Positions 53,236 through 62,000 are shown, numbered from the stretch's first letter. The stretch: DNA of 64,000 bases from Nocardia coubleae NBRC 108252 (GCF_001612805.1 NZ_BDBD01000021.1:1-64000), one strand, 5' to 3'. Numbers and translations: made by a program. Notes: generated by a model not told the origin, from the letters alone.

Positions 53236-53757
53236 ATGGATCGATCAACCGTACCGCGCCGCACGAGGCGAACACGCCATGACCCGGATCCGCGACCGAA
53301 CGGATCGAACGTCATCTACTTCGGTCTCGCCCTGACCCCGCTGATGATCGGCATCGCGTGGATGACGATCCACGCGTCGGCGTTCGCGTTCCTGACCTGT
53401 GTCATCTCCGCGCCGGTGATCCTTCCGCTCGCGTTGTTCGCGGAGCAGGCGGTTTTTGTGAAGGACGAGCGATACCGCGAGGCCGAGCCGGCGCCGGACG
53501 GGAGCCGGTTGACCGTGCAGGCGCACCCGGATTTCGTGGGCGCAGCGGGTGCGGTGACTCAGCCGGTGACCGTCCACGGATCGGTGCGAAGGGTCGACAC
53601 GCGGGTGGTGAGGGCGGGCAGCGCACGGGTGACGACGGATTCTGCCTGGGCACACCACGGGAATTCGGTGGCCCAGTGGGCGGCGTCGATGAGGGCGGGG
53701 CCGCCACGGCGGAGGTGTTCGTCGACGGGGTGGTGGCGCAGGTCGGAGGTGAGGTAG
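53236..53757 (+). CDS. Possible small membrane protein overlapping Nif3 gene
   Basis: The frame from ATG 53236 has a charged N-terminus and two hydrophobic helices (VIYFGLALTPLMIGIAWMTI and AFAFLTCVISAPVILPLALF) followed by a charged tail with KDERYREAEPAPDG. The helical part looks genuine, with GC-rich third positions. The 3' part from 53559, however, lies antisense to the end of the Nif3 gene and looks like shadow sequence, so the gene may really be shorter, started elsewhere or decayed. I do not recognise the family. Confidence 0.35.
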   Translation: MDRSTVPRRTRRTRHDPDPRPNGSNVIYFGLALTPLMIGIAWMTIHASAFAFLTCVISAPVILPLALFAEQAVFVKDERYREAEPAPDGSRLTVQAHPDFVGAAGAVTQPVTVHGSVRRVDTRVVRAGSARVTTDSAWAHHGNSVAQWAASMRAGPPRRRCSSTGWWRRSEVR

Positions 53758-54674
53758 GCGTCGACACCCGCGCGGATGGCGGCGTCGAGGTAGGAGTCGC
53801 CCGCACCGCCGCAGACGGCCACCCGCTTGATCGTCCGGTCGGGGTCGCCCGCGGCCCGCACACCCCAGACAGTGCGCGGTAGACCGTTGCCCACGCGGGC
53901 GGTGAACTCGCGCAGTGTCTCGGGTTCGGCGAGTTCGCCGATGCGGCCGATGCCGAGGGACGACGGCAGGGGTGCGCGTTCGGTGACGTGGTAGGCCGGT
54001 TCCTCGTAGGGGTGGGCGGCGCGCAGGGCGGCCAGGACCGCGGTGCGCGCGGACGGCGCCGCGACCACCTCGACCGCGTCCTCGGTGACGGTCTCGACGG
54101 TTCCGACGGCGCCGATGGCCGGGTTCGCGCCGTCGACCGGCAGGAACTGGCCGGTGCCGGATGTGTACCAGGCCGCCTCGCGGTAGTCGCCGATCGCGCC
54201 CGCGCCGGCCGCGAACAGTGCCGACATCAAGGCGGCGGTGTGCGTCTGCGGCACCTGAATGACCCACTTGTCCATCGGGGCAACCGGTTTGGGGTCGAGC
54301 GGGCCCGTGACGGTGAGGCCGACTGCGGCGGCGAGCGCGTCGGAGACACCGGGGTCGGCGGAATCGGCATTGGTGTGCGCGGAGAACAGGGCGCAGTCCG
54401 AGCGGATCAGCCGGTGCAGCAGGGCGCCTTTCGGTGTTTTCGCCGCCACGGTGTCGACGCCGCGCAACAGCAGCGGGTGGTGTACGACCAAAGCCTGTGC
54501 GCCCCAAGCGATCGCCTCGTCGACGACGGCAGCGGTGGCGTCTACGGCGAACAGCACCTTCGAAACCTCTTGCGCCGGATCACCACACACCAGACCGACC
54601 GAATCCCACGATTCGGCCAGTTTCGGTGGGTACGCCGCGTCGAGCACCCCGATCAGTTCGGCCAGGTCGGTCAC
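53559..54674 (-). CDS. Nif3-like dinuclear metal-binding protein
   Basis: The 371-residue protein belongs to the NIF3/YqfO (GTP cyclohydrolase I type 2-like) family. Metal ligands are visible in LVVHHPLLLRG (His pair), FSAHTNADSAD and the C-terminal DAAHWATEFPW. The middle carries the YqfO-type insert (KWVIQVPQTHTAALMSALFAAGAG in part, ending HPYEEPAYHV) that occurs in the longer Gram-positive versions. Biochemical function is unsettled. GTG 54674 has AAGGAGG six bases upstream. It is the Rv2230c counterpart between zinc-ribbon protein and CobC. Confidence 0.93.
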   Translation of the reverse strand: MTDLAELIGVLDAAYPPKLAESWDSVGLVCGDPAQEVSKVLFAVDATAAVVDEAIAWGAQALVVHHPLLLRGVDTVAAKTPKGALLHRLIRSDCALFSAHTNADSADPGVSDALAAAVGLTVTGPLDPKPVAPMDKWVIQVPQTHTAALMSALFAAGAGAIGDYREAAWYTSGTGQFLPVDGANPAIGAVGTVETVTEDAVEVVAAPSARTAVLAALRAAHPYEEPAYHVTERAPLPSSLGIGRIGELAEPETLREFTARVGNGLPRTVWGVRAAGDPDRTIKRVAVCGGAGDSYLDAAIRAGVDAYLTSDLRHHPVDEHLRRGGPALIDAAHWATEFPWCAQAESVVTRALPALTTRVSTLRTDPWTVTG

Positions 54675-54768
54675 CGCTGCCTCCTTCGCTCCGCTGAGAC
54701 CTGCGCCGTCGTGGGCAGGTTCGACACTCGTTCGCCTTGATCGCATATGGCCCCGCGAGGAATCGACA

Positions 54769-55980
54769 TCACCACAGCGCGGCCCGCAACCCGTCGATCA
54801 GCCGATCCACCTCGGCGCGGCCGCGCACGGCGACGCGCAAATAGTCGGGGCCGAGACCCGGGAAGGTGTCGGCTCGGCGGACGGCGATGCCACGGTCGGC
54901 GAGATGCTTGCGGACCAGTGCGCCGTCCGTGACGCGCAGGAGCAGGAACGGGCCGGTGGCCGGGGTGTGCACGTCGATGCCGAGCGCGGTGAGACGGTCG
55001 ATCATGGCGTCGCGGTCGGCGGCGATGCGCTGGGCGAGGTGCTGGGATTCGGCGACGGCGGCGGGTTCGGCGGTGGCGCGGATCGCCTCGAGCTGCAGGG
55101 TGCCGAGCGGCCAGTGCGGACGACCCTGGGTCAACCGGGCCAGCACCTCGGGAGCACCGAGTACATATCCGCAGCGCAGCCCGGCCAACGCCCACGTCTT
55201 CGTGAGACTGCGCAACACCAGGACGTCCGGTGCGCTCAGCCCGGCCAGCGACTCGCGTTCGCCACTGATGCCCTTCGGACGTACCGCACCGGGAACAGCG
55301 TCGGCATCCGCACTCGGGGGCGCAGCGTCACCGGCATCCACACGGTGGGCCGCAGCGTCACCGGCCTCTACAGGCTGGGTCGCGGCGCCACCGGCCTCGG
55401 GTCGTGCAGTCGACGAACCCGCCGACGCTCGGAGGTAGAAGACCGCGTCGGCGAAGGCTTCGTCTACGACGACGATGCGGCCCGGGCGGCGTAGCGCCTG
55501 GATGGTTTCGGCGGGGTGCAGGATCGAGGTGGGGTTGGTGGGGTTGCCGAGGACGACCAGGTCGGCTTCTTCCGGTACCCGGGTGGGGTCGAGGGTGTAC
55601 GGGCGTTCGAGGACGACGCGGGCCACCGGGACGCCTGCCTCACGCAACGCCAGTTCCGGTTCGGTGAAGGACGGGTGGATGACGGCGGCGAGGCGGGGGC
55701 GCAGGCGGGGCAGCATCGCGAAGCCTTCGGCGGCGCCTGCCAGCAACAGGACTTCGTCGGGGGTGCGGCCGTGGCGGGCGGCGACGGCCGTGCGGGCGGC
55801 GAGTTCCTCGCCTGCGTCGGGGTAGCGGCCGAGGTCGGTGAGGCGTGCGGTGAGGCGGGCGCGCAGCCAGGCGGGTGGGGCGGTGCCCTGGACGTTCACC
55901 GCGAAATCGAGCATGCCCGGGCGCGCTTCCACGTCGCCGTGGTGGCGCAGCATCGCGGGGTCGACCGAGTCCTCGAACAC
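54769..55980 (-). CDS. cobC: CobC-like PLP-dependent aminotransferase/decarboxylase
   Basis: The 403-residue class I/II aminotransferase-fold protein matches the Rv2231c-type CobC, linked to forming the aminopropanol part of cobalamin from threonine phosphate. It shows MLDFAVNVQGTAPPAWL, VLLLAGAAEGFAML, VLGNPTNPTS (the Asn-Pro motif), IVVVDEAFADAVFY and the PLP lysine in RSLTKTWALAGLRCGYVLG, ending with YLRVAVRGRAEVDRLI. About 65 Ala-rich residues are inserted between DEAFADAVFY and the PLP lysine; part is a 10-residue tandem repeat. GTG 55980 fits the conserved start. It is divergent from ptpA. Confidence 0.9.
   Translation of the reverse strand: MFEDSVDPAMLRHHGDVEARPGMLDFAVNVQGTAPPAWLRARLTARLTDLGRYPDAGEELAARTAVAARHGRTPDEVLLLAGAAEGFAMLPRLRPRLAAVIHPSFTEPELALREAGVPVARVVLERPYTLDPTRVPEEADLVVLGNPTNPTSILHPAETIQALRRPGRIVVVDEAFADAVFYLRASAGSSTARPEAGGAATQPVEAGDAAAHRVDAGDAAPPSADADAVPGAVRPKGISGERESLAGLSAPDVLVLRSLTKTWALAGLRCGYVLGAPEVLARLTQGRPHWPLGTLQLEAIRATAEPAAVAESQHLAQRIAADRDAMIDRLTALGIDVHTPATGPFLLLRVTDGALVRKHLADRGIAVRRADTFPGLGPDYLRVAVRGRAEVDRLIDGLRAALW
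55321..55410 (-). repeat. Three 30-base tandem repeats in cobC
   Basis: Units 55321-55350, 55351-55380 and 55381-55410 share GCAGCGTCACCGGC-type starts and encode Ala/Asp-rich decapeptides (such as VEAGDAAAHR). They sit in the low-complexity insert before the PLP lysine and keep the frame. Confidence 0.65.
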
Positions 55981-56024
55981 AACTGAACACCCTACGTGGC
56001 GCCGCCGCGGCCCTACCGGCGACA

Positions 56025-56528
56025 ATGGGTGCCGTGGGAGAGCTGCACGTGACCTTCGTCTGCACAGGGAACATCTGCCGGTCGCCGATGGCGGCGAAGA
56101 TGTTCGAAGCGCATCTGTACCGTGCCGGTCTGGCGAACCGGGTGCGGGTGAGCAGCGCGGGCACCGGATCGTGGCACGTCGGTGACCCGGCCGACCCGCG
56201 TACCGCCGCCACCTTGCGCCGCGCCGGTTACGCCGCCGAACACATCGCCGCCACCTTCGGCGACGAGCATCGCGACGCCGACCTGATCGTCGTGCTCGAC
56301 ACCAGCCACGACCGGGAACTCGCCCACCGAGGCGTCCCCACCGAACAGCGCAGGCTGCTGCGCAGCTTCGACCCCGCCGCCGACGGTGTCGACGTGCCCG
56401 ACCCGTACTACGGCGACCAGACCGACTTCGACCTGGTCCGCGACCAGATCGAGGCCGCTGTCCCCGGCCTGCTCGACTGGGTGTGGGCCGAGCTCGAGGC
56501 CCGCGACCCGGCCGCCGCGCGACGCTGA
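56025..56528 (+). CDS. ptpA: Low-molecular-weight protein tyrosine phosphatase
   Basis: The 167-residue phosphatase has the P-loop FVCTGNICRSPMA (Cys13, Arg19), VSSAGTGSWHVGDP, and the general-acid loop VPDPYYGD. It removes phosphate from tyrosine in proteins. M. tuberculosis PtpA is secreted into macrophages, but there is no signal peptide in either protein. The kinase gene ptkA that precedes ptpA in M. tuberculosis is missing here. ATG 56025 is used; GTG 56034 is possible. The stop overlaps the SURF1 start (TGATG). Confidence 0.93.
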   Translation: MGAVGELHVTFVCTGNICRSPMAAKMFEAHLYRAGLANRVRVSSAGTGSWHVGDPADPRTAATLRRAGYAAEHIAATFGDEHRDADLIVVLDTSHDRELAHRGVPTEQRRLLRSFDPAADGVDVPDPYYGDQTDFDLVRDQIEAAVPGLLDWVWAELEARDPAAARR

Positions 56529-57385
56529 TGCGCAAACTCACCTTTCTGCTGCGGCCGAGCTGGCTGATTCTCGCGCTCGTCGTCGTCGCGTTCGCCTACC
56601 TGTGTTTCACGATTCTCGCGCCGTGGCAGCTGAACAAGAACAGCAGCACCGAGCACCGCAATCAGCTGATCGCCGACTCGGTGCAGGCCGATCCGGTGGC
56701 TGTTACCGACATCCTCGCCGGTGATCCCGGTACTCATACCGAGTGGCGGAAGGTGATCGCCACTGGCACCTTCCTGCCGGATTCGACGGTGCTCGTCCGG
56801 TTGCGCCACCTCGACGGTGCGCCGGGGTACGCGGTTCTCGCCGCCTTCCGGCTCGATGACGGTCGTACTCTGCTCGTCGACCGTGGTCTGGTCGCGGCTG
56901 TCGACGGGACGCGGCCGCCTGCGATTGCCGAGCCGCCAGGCGGGGCGCAGCGGATCGAGGCGCGAGTGCGGGCTTCCGAAGGGGTTGTTCCCGATAAGGT
57001 GCCGAGCACGCAGGACGGGTTCCGGCAGGTGTACACGGTCGATACGACTCAGGAATCCACCGTTCTCGGTATCCCGCTGACGCCGATTCCTACCGGTACC
57101 GACAAGGGCGGTTATCTTCAGCTTGCCGAGGGGCAGCCGGGGGCGTTCACGCCTGTTCCCCTCCCCCAACTGGATGCGGGTCCCTACCTCTCCTACGGCC
57201 TTCAATGGCTGGCCTTCGGTGTGATGGCTCCGCTCGGGCTCGGGTATTTCGTGTTCGCCGAAATGCGGGCTCGCCGTCGTGAGCGTGGCGAGGTCGGAGC
57301 CGAGGTGACCGATCAGCCTGCTTCGACTTCCGAGGAGACCACAACGGAAGCACGTCTCGCTGATCGGTACGGCCGCACTCGCTGA
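56528..57385 (+). CDS. SURF1-family cytochrome oxidase assembly protein
   Basis: This 285-residue protein has two membrane helices that flank an extracellular domain, the SURF1 layout: LRPSWLILALVVVAFAYLCF, then LAPWQLNKN, GTFLPDSTVLVRLRHLDGAPGYAVL, LLVDRGLV, and the second helix GLQWLAFGVMAPLGLGYFVF. SURF1 helps insert heme a into cytochrome c oxidase. A charged, Thr/Glu-rich tail follows. It is coupled to ptpA (1-base overlap), as in M. tuberculosis (Rv2234-Rv2235). Confidence 0.93.
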   Translation: MRKLTFLLRPSWLILALVVVAFAYLCFTILAPWQLNKNSSTEHRNQLIADSVQADPVAVTDILAGDPGTHTEWRKVIATGTFLPDSTVLVRLRHLDGAPGYAVLAAFRLDDGRTLLVDRGLVAAVDGTRPPAIAEPPGGAQRIEARVRASEGVVPDKVPSTQDGFRQVYTVDTTQESTVLGIPLTPIPTGTDKGGYLQLAEGQPGAFTPVPLPQLDAGPYLSYGLQWLAFGVMAPLGLGYFVFAEMRARRRERGEVGAEVTDQPASTSEETTTEARLADRYGRTR

Positions 57386-57388
57386 CGC

Positions 57389-58306
57389 TCACCTACGCAG
57401 CAATGCCAGCGCGGCGCTGACTGCTACGGCTCCGATCTGTACTGCTTCCGACATGCGGACGGCTCTGCGGAGATCTTCGGTTTCGGGGGCGCGCCCGGTC
57501 CCCAGTGTCGGGCGTAGTTCCGCTCCGTAGCGGTACTGGGTGCGGCCTCCGAGTCGGACGCCGAGTGCGCCTGCCATCGATGCCTCGACAACACCGGCGT
57601 TGGGGCTCGGGTGCTTGCGCGCGTCCTGGCGCCAGGCTTGCCAGGCCTGGCCGGGGGTTCCGCCGACGAGCGGCGCCAGCACCACCGTGAGCAGTCCGGT
57701 CACCCGCGCGGGGACGAGATTCGCCACATCGTCGGTGCGGGCGGCTGCCCAGCCGAAACGCAGGTAGCGCTCGTTGCGGTAGCCGATCATCGCGTCGAGC
57801 GTGTTCACCGCTCGATATCCGAGCAACCCGGGTACTCCGGCCACAGCACCCCACAGCAGCGGTGCGACGGTGGCGTCGGAGGTGTTCTCGGCGATGGATT
57901 CCAGTGCGGCGCGGGCCAATCCGTCGGCGTCGAGGACCGAGGGGTCGCGTCCGCACAGTGAGGGCAGCAGTTCGCGGGCGGCGTCGATATCGCCTGCGTC
58001 GAGCCGGTCGGCCATGTCGCGGCCGGCCCGGGCCAGGCTGCGGCCGCCCAGAACGGTCCAGGTGGCGAGGGTTGTCGCGAGGAGGCCACCGCGCGCGGCT
58101 ACGGCAGCGAACGCGAGGACCGAGCCGACCGCCACGGTCTCGTGCAGGATTCCGGCGCGGTGGGCGTCGGCGTAAGTTTGCTGTTCCAATGCCGCTGCCG
58201 CCGTGCCGAATCCGGCCACCGGATGCCAGCGGCGTGGGTCGGCGAATACCCGGTCGAGTGCGAAACCGAACAGCAGTCCCGCGGCGGTCGAAATCCCCTT
58301 GTGCAC
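57389..58306 (-). CDS. cobD: Adenosylcobinamide-phosphate synthase
   Basis: The 305-residue membrane protein of the CobD/CbiB family attaches the aminopropanol arm to adenosylcobyric acid. It has several hydrophobic segments and the conserved LLFGFALDRVFADPRRWHPVAGFG, SIAENTSDATVAPLLWG, AVNTLDAMIGYRNERY, GWAAARTDDVANLVPARVTG and HPSPNAGVVEASMAGALGVRLGG (in part). It lies convergent with SURF1 and close to cobC and the phosphatase, completing a small cobalamin-arm cluster. The start at 58306 is the only good one. Its promoter region is shared with the divergent sigma-factor gene. Confidence 0.95.
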   Translation of the reverse strand: MHKGISTAAGLLFGFALDRVFADPRRWHPVAGFGTAAAALEQQTYADAHRAGILHETVAVGSVLAFAAVAARGGLLATTLATWTVLGGRSLARAGRDMADRLDAGDIDAARELLPSLCGRDPSVLDADGLARAALESIAENTSDATVAPLLWGAVAGVPGLLGYRAVNTLDAMIGYRNERYLRFGWAAARTDDVANLVPARVTGLLTVVLAPLVGGTPGQAWQAWRQDARKHPSPNAGVVEASMAGALGVRLGGRTQYRYGAELRPTLGTGRAPETEDLRRAVRMSEAVQIGAVAVSAALALLRR

Positions 58307-58334
58307 GGGGCGAGGTTAACCGGTGGGGCAGCGA

Positions 58335-58361
58335 TGTCACACCGGATGCGTCTGCTTCGTC
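58335..58361 (+). promoter_or_regulatory. ECF41-type promoter in front of the sigma-factor gene
   Basis: TGTCACA (58335-58341), exactly 16 bases, then CGTC (58358-58361) matches the published ECF41 promoter motif TGTCACA-N16-CGTC, as recalled. It lies 56 bases before the sigma gene's ATG 58418, so the sigma factor probably transcribes its own gene. Confidence 0.82.
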
Positions 58362-58417
58362 GTCTCCATGACAGCATCCTGGGCGACCCGCCCACTCTCG
58401 ACCGAACGGCTGGCACG

Positions 58418-59356
58418 ATGACCGACACCGCGAACCTCGACCGCGCGGAACTGGCGCGACGCTTCGAGGAACACCGCGCCTACCTGCGCAGGCTCGCCTA
58501 CAGCACCCTCGGCAGCTTGGCCGACGCCGAGGACGTGGTGCAGGAGGCGTGGCTGCGGCTGCAGCGGCAGCACGAGGCAGGCAAGGCGGACGAGATCGAC
58601 AATCTGCGCGCCTGGCTCACCACCGTGACGGGCAGGCTCGCCCTCGACCAGCTCGGGTCCGCGCGGGCCCGGCGCGAACAGTACGTCGGCGAGTGGTTGC
58701 CGGAACCGGAGGTCAGCACCATGGACGATCCAGCCGACCGCATCACCCAGGACGAACGGGTCACCACCGCACTGCTGGTCGTGCTCGAATCCCTCTCCCC
58801 CGCCGAACGCACGGCCTTCGTGCTCCAGGACGTGTTCGGGATGTCGGGTCCTGAGGTCGCCGAGGTGGTCGGGCGGACCCCGGCCGCGGTGCGTCAGCTG
58901 GCCTCGCGTGCCCGTAAGCACGTGGAGAGCGGCACGCCGCGATTCCCGGCGTCGCCCGCCGAACAGGAGAAGGTGGTTTCGGCGTTCGCCCTGGCCTGGC
59001 GCTCGGGTGACCTGAGTTCGCTGCTCGGCGTGCTGGACGAGAAGGTGGTGCTCACCGCCGACGGTGGCGGCAAGGTGCCCGCGATCCGCCAGCCGGTGCG
59101 CGGTGCCGAACTCATCGCCAAGATGCTGCTCGGCTGGTACCACGCACCGTCGGCGACCGATGCCTGGGGCCGTGCGGTGCTGGTCAACGGTGCACCGGGG
59201 CTGGTGGTGTTCGACGGCACCCACATCGGCGTCTTCTCGTTCGTCGTCGACGACGGCCGCATCGTCGCCATCAACGTGGTCCGCAACCCCGACAAGCTGC
59301 GCGACCTGCCGACCGAGGGCGCACCCGACTGGTACATGGGCCGCGCCGAGGACTAG
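58418..59356 (+). CDS. ECF41-group sigma factor with fused SnoaL-like domain (SigJ-like)
   Basis: The 312-residue protein has sigma region 2 (RAYLRRLAYSTLGSLADAEDVVQEAWLRL), region 4 (ALLVVLESLSPAERTAFVLQDVFGMSG...EVAEVVGRTPAAVRQLASRAR, in part) and a C-terminal SnoaL_2 domain of about 110 residues. Two ECF41 signatures are present: WLPEP at residues 93-97 in the linker and NPDKL near the C-terminus. Group members have no anti-sigma factor; the fused domain controls them. ATG 58418 agrees with the upstream promoter. An SDR gene, a typical ECF41 neighbour type, follows after 129 bases. Confidence 0.95.
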   Translation: MTDTANLDRAELARRFEEHRAYLRRLAYSTLGSLADAEDVVQEAWLRLQRQHEAGKADEIDNLRAWLTTVTGRLALDQLGSARARREQYVGEWLPEPEVSTMDDPADRITQDERVTTALLVVLESLSPAERTAFVLQDVFGMSGPEVAEVVGRTPAAVRQLASRARKHVESGTPRFPASPAEQEKVVSAFALAWRSGDLSSLLGVLDEKVVLTADGGGKVPAIRQPVRGAELIAKMLLGWYHAPSATDAWGRAVLVNGAPGLVVFDGTHIGVFSFVVDDGRIVAINVVRNPDKLRDLPTEGAPDWYMGRAED

Positions 59357-59485
59357 CCGTACATGTGACATGTCGAGCCTTTACCTTCCCGGCTATCGGG
59401 AAGGTCTCTGTGCCCCCTCCGGCCGGTCCGGTTCAGTAATGGAACGTGTCGCACGGTGTGACCCGTCGGACAGGGTAGGGAGTCG

Positions 59486-60346
59486 ATGGTGGGTTCGGAA
59501 CGAATCGTGGTGGTGACCGGCGCGAGTCGCGGTGCGGGCAAAGGCATCGCGCTCGCGCTGGGGGAAACCGGGGCGACGGTCTACGTCACCGGGCGAACGC
59601 GGAACGAAGGCGATTCCCCACTGCCGGGCACGGTGTTCGCGACCGCCGAGGAGATCACCCGCCGCGGCGGCCACGGCGTGCCCGTCGTGCTCGACCATCG
59701 CGACGATGCCCAGGTCGAGTCGTTCTTCGCACGTCTTCGCGACGAGCACGGACGGCTCGACATCCTGGTCAACAACGCTCTCGCGGTACCCGACGGCCTC
59801 ACCGAAAAGGGGCCGTTCTGGGAAAAGCCGCTCACCTTGCTCGACCTGCTGGATGTGGGTATGCGCTCGAGCTACGTCGCCACCTACTACGCCGCACCGC
59901 TGCTGGTGGCCAATGGCGCGGGGTTGGTCGTGAACACGTCGTCGTTCGGCGGCACCTGCTATATGCACGGGCCCGCATACGGTGCGGGCAAGGCGGCGGT
60001 GGACAAAATGGCGCACGACATGGCCGTCGACTTCCGTCCGTGGAACGTGGCGGTCGTCTCGATCTGGATGGGTCTGCTCGCGACCGAGCGCACGCTGGCC
60101 GCGTTCGCCGCGAATCCGGGCGCCTACGACGGACTTGCCGCGACCGCCGAATCGCCGGAATTCACCGGTCGTGTCATCGATGCCCTCGCGCGCGATCCCG
60201 AGTTGATGGACCGTACCGGCCAGGTGCTCATCGGCGCCGAGATCGCGCGGGAACTCGGCGTCGAGGACACCCGAGGGCAGCAGCCACCTTCGCACCGGCC
60301 ATTCCTCGGTAACCCTCCGGTGTTCTCCGACGCGGTCGTCGACTGA
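59486..60346 (+). CDS. Short-chain dehydrogenase/reductase (DHRS1-like)
   Basis: The 286-residue SDR has the cofactor motif VVVTGASRGAGKGIA, ILVNNAL, VNTSSFGG and the catalytic pair in PAYGAGKAAVDKMAHDMA. The pattern RPWNVAVVSIWMGLLATERT is close to the DHRS1-like group. It should oxidise or reduce an alcohol/ketone with NAD(P); the substrate is unknown. It lies downstream of the ECF41 sigma gene, but I found no ECF41 promoter motif in front of it. The alternative GTG 59489 has better spacing from GGGAG. Confidence 0.88.
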   Translation: MVGSERIVVVTGASRGAGKGIALALGETGATVYVTGRTRNEGDSPLPGTVFATAEEITRRGGHGVPVVLDHRDDAQVESFFARLRDEHGRLDILVNNALAVPDGLTEKGPFWEKPLTLLDLLDVGMRSSYVATYYAAPLLVANGAGLVVNTSSFGGTCYMHGPAYGAGKAAVDKMAHDMAVDFRPWNVAVVSIWMGLLATERTLAAFAANPGAYDGLAATAESPEFTGRVIDALARDPELMDRTGQVLIGAEIARELGVEDTRGQQPPSHRPFLGNPPVFSDAVVD

Positions 60347-60396
60347 CCTCGCAAACCCGACCATTCGCTCATCACTCCACACCCGGGCAGGAAACG

Positions 60397-60891
60397 ATGG
60401 ATCTCGCACAACGCATCGACACCCTCGAACAGATCGAAGCGATCAAACAACTCAAACACCGGTACTGGCGAGCCTGTGACAACAAGGACCCGAAGACGAT
60501 GCGGGACTGCTTCATCCGGTCCGGCGCCGACCTGGACTACGGCCGAATCGGCACCTTCGACGACGCAGGGCCGCTGGTCGACATCTTCACCCGCATCGCG
60601 TTGCACAAGGTCGACGGCAAACACGTCGTCCTCGACATGCATCACGGCATCCACCCCGACATCACGCTCACCGGGGAACGCACCGCGACAGGCCGGTGGA
60701 CCCTGCGATTCCGCCAGGTCAATCTGATCGACAACACCGAGTTCGTCTCGACCGGCGACTACGACGACGACTACGTGATCGAGGACGGCCGCTGGAAGAT
60801 GTCGCGCAGTCATTTCACGGAGCGCTGGTCGATCACCCGCCCGCTCCTGGCGGACTCGGTCATCGCCGAGGGAATCTTCGCGGAGCCCTAG
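60397..60891 (+). CDS. SnoaL-like (NTF2-fold) protein
   Basis: This 164-residue protein has a SnoaL_4/NTF2-like fold: LEQIEAIKQLKHRYWRACDNKD at residues about 9-30, HHGIHPDITLTGERTATGRW, and DDYVIEDGRWKMSRSHFTERWS. Members are isomerases, hydratases or ligand-binding proteins of small hydrophobic substrates; the actual role is unknown. It starts 50 bases after the SDR gene and may act in the same pathway. Its stop overlaps the convergent ald gene by four bases (CTAG). Confidence 0.88.
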   Translation: MDLAQRIDTLEQIEAIKQLKHRYWRACDNKDPKTMRDCFIRSGADLDYGRIGTFDDAGPLVDIFTRIALHKVDGKHVVLDMHHGIHPDITLTGERTATGRWTLRFRQVNLIDNTEFVSTGDYDDDYVIEDGRWKMSRSHFTERWSITRPLLADSVIAEGIFAEP

Positions 60892-62000
60892 ACCCCGAGC
60901 GAATACCCGTGCGCTGCGGCCACTTCCGCCGACAGCAGCTTCCCGTCGACCGCCGTGAGCCCCGCCGACAACCCCGGATCAGCGGTGCACGCCCCACGCC
61001 AGCCGTTGTCGGCGATGGCCAGCGCATACGGCAGGGTGGCGTTCGTGAGCGCCACGGTGGAGGTGTGCGGGACCGCGCCCGGCATGTTCGCGACACAGTA
61101 GAACAGCGAATTCCCTACGGGAAAGGTGGGATTCGCGTGCGTCGTCGGCCGGGTCGACTCGAAGCAACCACCCTGGTCGACGGCGATGTCGACGAGTACC
61201 GACCCCGGCCGCATCCGCGCGACCAGCTCGTCGGACACCAGCTTCGGCGCCTTCGCCCCGGGCACGAGCACCGACCCGATCACCAGATCGGCGGCGAGCA
61301 CGGCCTTTTCGATCTCGAGGGCGTGCGAGGCCAGGGTGCCGACCCGCCCGGCGAACCGGGCGTCGAGTTCCCGCAACCGGGCCAGATTCGTATCGAGCAC
61401 GCTCACCCGCGCACCCATCCCCACCGCGACGCTCGCCGCGTTGGTGCCCGCCACGCCACCGCCGAGCACCACCACGTCGGCGGGCCGAACCCCGGGCACA
61501 CCGCCGAGCAGCACGCCCTCCCCGCCCATCGGCGCCATCAGGTGATAGGCACCGACCTGGGCGCTGAGCTTGCCCGCCACCTCGCTCATCGGCGCGAGCA
61601 ACGGCAACGAACCGTCGGCCGCCCGGACCGTCTCGTAGGCGATGGCGGTGATCCCCGACGACAGGATCGCGTCGGTACAGTCCTTCGACGCGGCCAGATG
61701 CAGATACGTGAACAGCACCTGCTCGCGCCGCATCAGCGAATACTCCTGCGCGATGGGTTCTTTCACCTTCAACACCAGGTCGGATTCGGCCCACACCTGG
61801 TCGGCGTCGACCGCGATCCGCGCACCGGCGGCCCGGTAGTCGTCGTCGGCGAAGCCCGAGCCGACACCCGCACCCGCCTGCACGAGCACCTCGTGCCCGT
61901 GGGCGGCGAGCTCCGCGGCACCGGCCGGAGTCAGCGCGACCCGGAATTCTTGCGGTTTTACCTCGGCCGGAACACCGGAAGTTACGCCCGTTGCCGTCAT
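60888..62000 (-). CDS. ald: Alanine dehydrogenase
   Basis: This 370-residue NAD-dependent enzyme interconverts L-alanine and pyruvate plus ammonia. It has FRVALTPAGAAELAAHGHEV, the substrate-binding LVLKVKEP and YLHLAASKD (catalytic His), the NAD-fold GGGVAGTNAASVAVGMGARV, the conserved Asp in VDIAVDQGGCFES, and NMPGAVPHTSTVALTNATLPY. It links carbon and nitrogen metabolism, in keeping with glnA and glnE in the window. The N-terminus carries about six extra residues. No AldR-type operator was found in the upstream 136 bases. Confidence 0.96.
   Translation of the reverse strand: MTATGVTSGVPAEVKPQEFRVALTPAGAAELAAHGHEVLVQAGAGVGSGFADDDYRAAGARIAVDADQVWAESDLVLKVKEPIAQEYSLMRREQVLFTYLHLAASKDCTDAILSSGITAIAYETVRAADGSLPLLAPMSEVAGKLSAQVGAYHLMAPMGGEGVLLGGVPGVRPADVVVLGGGVAGTNAASVAVGMGARVSVLDTNLARLRELDARFAGRVGTLASHALEIEKAVLAADLVIGSVLVPGAKAPKLVSDELVARMRPGSVLVDIAVDQGGCFESTRPTTHANPTFPVGNSLFYCVANMPGAVPHTSTVALTNATLPYALAIADNGWRGACTADPGLSAGLTAVDGKLLSAEVAAAHGYSLGV

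Noticed and set aside
59357..59485. An ECF41 promoter before the SDR gene
   Set aside because: TGTCGCA occurs near 59446, but CGTC is not at the required 16-base distance; the other TGTGACA points the wrong way.
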